From NCBI GenBank assembly GCA_902775565.1, contig CACYMP010000001.1, forward strand, positions 62,001 to 126,000: a stretch of DNA of 64,000 nt. The letters run 5' to 3'. Below are positions 60,475-64,000 of this stretch, piece after piece. The translations under genes and the position numbers were made by a program. The notes beneath the pieces are model-generated. The model was not told the origin of the DNA. It worked only from the letters and a program-made list of their open reading frames with translations, and searched no databases. This DNA is from Oscillospiraceae bacterium. Its GTDB lineage: Bacteria > Bacillota > Clostridia > Saccharofermentanales > Saccharofermentanaceae. Every line of letters starts with the position of its first letter. The first letter of the stretch is position 1.

Positions 60475-61699
60475 CACCGCCGAACGGCATGCAGATTACC
60501 GAGCAGTCTTCTCCGTATCTTGCGTAAGCCTCGTCGAAAGCTTCCTGGGCGGAATGCATGGGCTCAAGGAAGATGCTCCTGACAAAATCGTCATCCATCT
60601 CGGAGATAAGCACGATCTTTGCGTGCTTTAATACCATTGCGATGGCGGCAGCCTTGTGGCCGCCCAACTGGAAATCTCTTCCGACTCTTTCGATAAGCTC
60701 GTCAGACGTGTTTGCAGTGGTGAGCCATTCTTCGAACTTAGCACTTCCCAATCCTTCGTTGCATGCGCCGATGACGATTATCGTGCCGCCGTCTCTTACA
60801 GCGTACTTGGAGTTGTCCAATGCTTTCTGTGTCTGATAGAGGTTTGCGTCCTTAGGTGCGCCTCCCTGTGAGACGATAACTATATCGGCCCTTCTTTTGA
60901 GGGGCTTTCTGTACATCTTATCGAGATATCTGCAGCCTGCCCTGTGAGCCTCGGTGACGTCACCGGCAACGCAGTAAACGATGTGCTTATGCTCATCAAG
61001 AACAGGATTTACGATAAAGCCTAAGTGGCAGAATGTCTCGGATTCCTCAATGTCGGCCCTGATAGGATTGCCGTTAAGATTGCCTGCGCAGGCTTTCTCG
61101 TCGACCATCATGCTGTGGTTCGCCTGAATGGCGGAAGGAGTGGAGACGCCCGGCATCAGAGCCTTTGCTCCGCCGGAATAGCCTGCGAAATAGTGGAACT
61201 CGATATTGCCGACGCCGATCCTGAAATCCGCTTCAGCTACGCTTCTTGTGATATCAACGGGAGTGCCTCTGGAAGTGGTTCCCATGTGAATGCAGTCGTT
61301 GGGATCGCTGTCAACGCATTCGACTTCGCTGTAAACGCGCTCTCCGACGAGCTTTTTCTTTTCTTCTTCGGTGTGGCAGCGGTGGGAACCGAGCGCGAAA
61401 ACGACCTTTATGTCCTTGGGATCGCATCCGCCTTCGTAGAGTTCATCGAGGATAGAAGGGATAACGTCGAAGCTCGGAAGGGGCCTTGAGATGTCGCTTG
61501 TGATAATGGCGATCTTCTGACCGGGCTTGGCAAGATCTTTGAGACGGGGAGAGCCGATGGGGTTCAAAAGCGCGTACTTAACGGCATCAGGACCGCGGCG
61601 CTCATGCTCTATGTCAGTTGCCAAAAGTATGTCATCAAGGTTCTTGTCGGGAATGTCCACGACCTGTGTCGATCTTCCGTAACCGAATTCTACTTTCAT
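60446..61699 (-). CDS. larA: Nickel-dependent lactate racemase family protein (LarA-like)
   Basis: Protein of 417 residues matching LarA. Residues that bind the nickel-pincer cofactor or act in catalysis in LarA are visible as GSHRCHT (His), EFHYFAGYSGGAKALMPG (His and the cofactor-linking Lys), and NHSMM (His). LarA-type enzymes racemise lactate or related 2-hydroxyacids; the exact substrate is unknown. No larB, larC or larE (cofactor synthesis) is in the window, so the cofactor would have to be made elsewhere. A GGAGG site at 61707-61711 and an extended -10 promoter precede the start. Confidence 0.85.
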   Translation of the reverse strand: MKVEFGYGRSTQVVDIPDKNLDDILLATDIEHERRGPDAVKYALLNPIGSPRLKDLAKPGQKIAIITSDISRPLPSFDVIPSILDELYEGGCDPKDIKVVFALGSHRCHTEEEKKKLVGERVYSEVECVDSDPNDCIHMGTTSRGTPVDITRSVAEADFRIGVGNIEFHYFAGYSGGAKALMPGVSTPSAIQANHSMMVDEKACAGNLNGNPIRADIEESETFCHLGFIVNPVLDEHKHIVYCVAGDVTEAHRAGCRYLDKMYRKPLKRRADIVIVSQGGAPKDANLYQTQKALDNSKYAVRDGGTIIVIGACNEGLGSAKFEEWLTTANTSDELIERVGRDFQLGGHKAAAIAMVLKHAKIVLISEMDDDFVRSIFLEPMHSAQEAFDEAYARYGEDCSVICMPFGGATLPIPPQD

Positions 61700-61726
61700 A
61701 TTGTTTCCTCCATACTGGTACCGTTC

Positions 61727-61735
61727 ATTATAGCA
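61727..61735 (-). promoter_or_regulatory. Extended -10 promoter of larA
   Basis: On the minus strand TGCTATAAT. The same nine bases occur at 2162 and 26407 on the plus strand. No clear -35 box. Confidence 0.6.
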
Positions 61736-61760
61736 AATTGCCTTCGGGGTATAAGGTCTT

Positions 61761-61789
61761 TTGTCTTTTTAATATTTTTTTAGTATAAT
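61761..61789 (+). promoter_or_regulatory. Promoter of the ymdB-lspA group
   Basis: TTGTCT at 61761-61766, 17-base spacer, TATAAT at 61784-61789. It is divergent from the larA promoter. The first gene starts at 61824. Confidence 0.65.
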
Positions 61790-61823
61790 TTTTGATTGTA
61801 ATTTCACATTAAGGAGAAATGCG

Positions 61824-62606
61824 GTGCGGGTCTGTTTTGTCGGAGATATTGTCGGTGCGGCAGGAAAACGTGCTTTCAGTGCCATAATGCCCCGTTTTAA
61901 GGCAGATAACGGCATCGACTGCCTTATCGTCAATGCGGAGAACTCTACTCACGGCATGGGCGTATCTCTGAACGTCATCAATGACCTGACTGCAAGCGGC
62001 GCCGACGGATTCACTTTAGGCAATCACTCTTTTTCCAACAGGGACTTTGTTACGCAGGCGTCCAAGGTAAGGAACTGCGCAAGACCTGCAAACATCACGC
62101 CTTCATGGCCCGGTTACGATTACTTTGTTTTCGAGAAGGGAAATGAGCGTTTGGGAGTATTTAACCTCTTAGGCCAGGTGTTCATGGACAACAATGCCGA
62201 TACTCCTTTTGCAAAAGCTGATGAGATAATAGAAAAGCTTAAGAATGAGGAGCACTGCACATCCATTTTCCTTGATTTCCACGCCGAGACGACTTCAGAG
62301 AAGCTGGTGATGGGCCGTTACCTTGACGGAAGGGTTACTGCCGTCGCAGGTACACACACGCATGTCCAGACCGCGGATGAGAAGATCCTGCCCGGCGGAA
62401 CGGGATATATCACCGATGCCGGCATGACCGGTGCCGTTGATTCCGTACTCGGCATGAAAGCCGAGACCTCAATGACAAGGCTGGTCTCTAAGATGTCGGC
62501 CCGTTACGAACCCGCGAACGGTCCCGCCGTGATCAATGGTATAGTTTTTAATACAGACGCCTCGGGAAGGTGTCTTGATATAAGAAGGTTTTGTGAGTAT
62601 GAGTAA
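61824..62606 (+). CDS. ymdB: YmdB-type metallophosphoesterase (TIGR00282)
   Basis: Calcineurin-like phosphodiesterase of 260 residues. The family order is clear: FVGDIVG, VNAENSTHG, LGNHSF, FHAETTSEK, GTHTHVQT and the end NGIVFNTD. Bacillus YmdB hydrolyses 2',3'-cyclic nucleotides and affects biofilm and late-growth gene expression. The start is GTG at 61824 with AAGGAG at 61811-61816. It ends inside the start region of lspA. Confidence 0.94.
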   Translation: MRVCFVGDIVGAAGKRAFSAIMPRFKADNGIDCLIVNAENSTHGMGVSLNVINDLTASGADGFTLGNHSFSNRDFVTQASKVRNCARPANITPSWPGYDYFVFEKGNERLGVFNLLGQVFMDNNADTPFAKADEIIEKLKNEEHCTSIFLDFHAETTSEKLVMGRYLDGRVTAVAGTHTHVQTADEKILPGGTGYITDAGMTGAVDSVLGMKAETSMTRLVSKMSARYEPANGPAVINGIVFNTDASGRCLDIRRFCEYE

Positions 62607-63333
62607 CAAATCGAAAGCCGGTTCATTAATGGCATTTGAGTATACGGTCATTTATTTTTTCCTGATGGCCTTTCTTGTGATCGCTGACCAGCTGGTCAAG
62701 CGATACATTGATTTCACGATGGAATACCAGTCCACGGTTCCCGTTATCGACGGATTCTTCTCGCTTCATTATGTCCGCAATACCGGCAGCGCATTCAGCT
62801 TCCTGGCTGACAAGTCATGGGGAATTACGGTCCTTTCCGCAATCTCGGCTGTTCTCGGTCTGATGGTCGTCGTCCTCATGGTAATATCATGCTTCAAGCA
62901 CCTTAAGCTTTTGGGATTTGCGTTTTCTCTTATTGCTGCGGGAGCATTCGGAAACCTGATCGACAGAGTCTGGCTCAAGTATGTCATCGATTATCTGAGA
63001 TTTGACTTCGGAAGCTATACTTTCCCGATCTTCAACCTTGCTGATATCTGTGCCGTTGTCGGTACGTTTATCCTGTTGGGCATTATCCTTTTCGGGCACA
63101 AATATCTAGACGCTTTCTGGGGTTCTTCCGACAAGAAGAAAGTGAAGGAAAAGGCAAGGAAGGCTGAGGTCAGCATGCCTGAGCAGGAAGAAAACACCGA
63201 AAGTGAAGAAGATACTGCTTCAGGCGATCTCGAGGAAGAGGGCGAAGACGAGGCGGAATCTGAGGAAGAAACGCTGTCGATCCCTTATAAGACAAGACCT
63301 GTAAACTTCGAAAACAGCGATGACGAAGATTGA
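62599..63333 (+). CDS. lspA: Lipoprotein signal peptidase (signal peptidase II) with acidic tail
   Basis: Membrane aspartyl protease that removes signal peptides of lipoproteins. From the ATG at 62599 the protein has 244 residues; typical LspA has about 160. The two catalytic aspartates are in GNLIDR and FNLADI, and four membrane helices are visible. The extra length is a cytoplasmic C-terminal tail of about 78 residues rich in Glu/Asp/Ser (EENTESEEDTASGD, EEEGEDEAESEEET). A GTG at 62593 is an alternative start two codons earlier. The stop region overlaps the pseudouridine synthase start by 14 bases. Confidence 0.94.
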   Translation: MSNKSKAGSLMAFEYTVIYFFLMAFLVIADQLVKRYIDFTMEYQSTVPVIDGFFSLHYVRNTGSAFSFLADKSWGITVLSAISAVLGLMVVVLMVISCFKHLKLLGFAFSLIAAGAFGNLIDRVWLKYVIDYLRFDFGSYTFPIFNLADICAVVGTFILLGIILFGHKYLDAFWGSSDKKKVKEKARKAEVSMPEQEENTESEEDTASGDLEEEGEDEAESEEETLSIPYKTRPVNFENSDDED

Positions 63334-64000
63334 TCTTGAATGTAAAGAGCCCGGCATCAGGCTCGACGTTTTCATATCCGATAATTCAGACCGTGACTAT
63401 TCAAGGTCCTTTTACAAGAGGCTGATTACAAACGGAATGGTGACGGTCAACGGCAAGACCGTTTCCAAGGCCGGCACTGTCCTTGACAAAGGCGATATGG
63501 TAGCGGTCGATTTCCCTGAACCGGAGAACAGCGATAATATCCCTCAGGATATCCCGCTTGATATAGTTTACGAGGATTCGGACCTTCTGGTCATCAACAA
63601 GCCTCAGGGAATGGTAGTCCATCCCGCGGCAGGTCACCACGAAGGAACTCTGGTCAATGCGCTGCTTTCACACTGCGGCGGCGAGTTATCCGACATCAAC
63701 GGCGTTATAAGACCGGGTATCGTACACCGTATCGACAAGGATACATCCGGTCTGATGCTCGCATGCAAGAACAACGAGACTCATCTTGCCCTGGCGGATA
63801 TGCTTTCGAGGCATGAGATCGTCAGGGAATACAGGGCACTTGTCTACGGGATCATATCTGAAGAGAGGGGAACCGTTGACGCACCCATCGGAAGATCTTC
63901 GTCAGACAGAAAGAAGATGGCGGTTGTCAAGGACGGCAAGTCTGCGGTGACGCATTTTACCGTTGTCAAAAGATATGCCGAGGCGACAGATCTCCTGTTA
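63320..64000 (+). CDS. RluD-type pseudouridine synthase (3' end outside window)
   Basis: Partial protein, 227 residues before the window ends. An S4 RNA-binding domain comes first (RLDVFISDNS, LITNGMVTVNGKTVSKAGTV), then the synthase core with VINKPQGMVVHPAAGHHEGT and the catalytic Asp in HRIDKDTSGL. This order matches RluD/YlyB enzymes that make pseudouridines in 23S rRNA. lspA followed by this gene is a conserved Gram-positive pair. The ATG at 63320 overlaps the lspA end by 14 bases; the frame is open to base 64000. Confidence 0.95.
   Translation, partial: MTKIDLECKEPGIRLDVFISDNSDRDYSRSFYKRLITNGMVTVNGKTVSKAGTVLDKGDMVAVDFPEPENSDNIPQDIPLDIVYEDSDLLVINKPQGMVVHPAAGHHEGTLVNALLSHCGGELSDINGVIRPGIVHRIDKDTSGLMLACKNNETHLALADMLSRHEIVREYRALVYGIISEERGTVDAPIGRSSSDRKKMAVVKDGKSAVTHFTVVKRYAEATDLLL

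Noticed and set aside
1..64000. tRNA genes, CRISPR arrays, insertion sequences, prophage or known riboswitches
   Set aside because: None was seen by eye on either strand; a covariance or repeat search was not possible here.

Overview
The window reads as chromosomal DNA of an anaerobic low-to-mid GC Gram-positive of the class Clostridia, probably an uncultured gut or rumen lineage. The taxonomy is inference. The support is Firmicutes-type gene order (rho-rpmE-DUF1385-prmC, rplU-prp-rpmA-obgE, ylmE-sepF, addB-addA), an L27 protein with the Prp-cleaved N-terminal extension, strong AGGAGG ribosome sites, TTGACA/TATAAT promoters, a Bacillus/Clostridium-type LexA box, and large BspA-like leucine-rich surface proteins. 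Coding density is very high and 47 of 53 genes lie on the plus strand. No tRNA, rRNA, CRISPR, phage or insertion sequence was seen, and no gene-free stretch exceeds 300 bases.

Layout. 1-4279: 3' part of rho, rpmE, a DUF1385 membrane protein, prmC and a DUF951 protein. 4280-8793: a minus-strand VOC-domain protein, a YbaK deacylase, murC and an unknown polytopic membrane protein. 8794-11959: ribosomal operon rplU-prp-rpmA with a leader, then obgE behind a terminator, then a divergent PAP2 protein. 11969-23918: a 1-phosphofructokinase-like kinase, a LexA-controlled uvrB-dnaE-sirtuin group, pfkA, mutS2 and a CPBP protease. 23908-31409: a short DtxR-type regulator divergent from a FeoB-associated protein, MarR-ACP-lipid kinase, a PLP lyase, then a HlyD-like membrane protein, YggS and SepF. 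31537-38872: DUF47/PhoU-like protein, a sugar-sensor/GGDEF fusion, flotillin (minus strand) and a zinc-efflux operon (ArsR, free HMA chaperone, P-type ATPase). 38978-47493: addB-addA recombination nuclease, then a phosphodiesterase and tadA on the minus strand. 47637-54235: two tandem secreted transglutaminase/leucine-rich-repeat proteins. 54343-64000: cysK-like gene, DUF2975-XRE-DUF4153 operon, zinc-ribbon membrane protein, glycosyltransferase and flippase-like protein, larA (minus strand), ymdB, lspA and the 5' part of an rluD-type gene.

How the genes work together. Much of the window is housekeeping: translation, cell wall, division, glycolysis and DNA repair. The parts that look organism-specific are the SOS control of a replicative-type polymerase together with a sirtuin, the zinc-efflux operon with a complete promoter/operator architecture, the cytoplasmic sugar-sensor diguanylate cyclase, and the pair of surface transglutaminase proteins, one of which carries six cysteine-containing repeats. 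Several housekeeping proteins carry visible losses of textbook motifs (AddB Walker A, the Smr motif of MutS2, the ancillary metal site of the DtxR-type regulator). Function assignments rest on motif recognition from the translated sequence, not on database searches.
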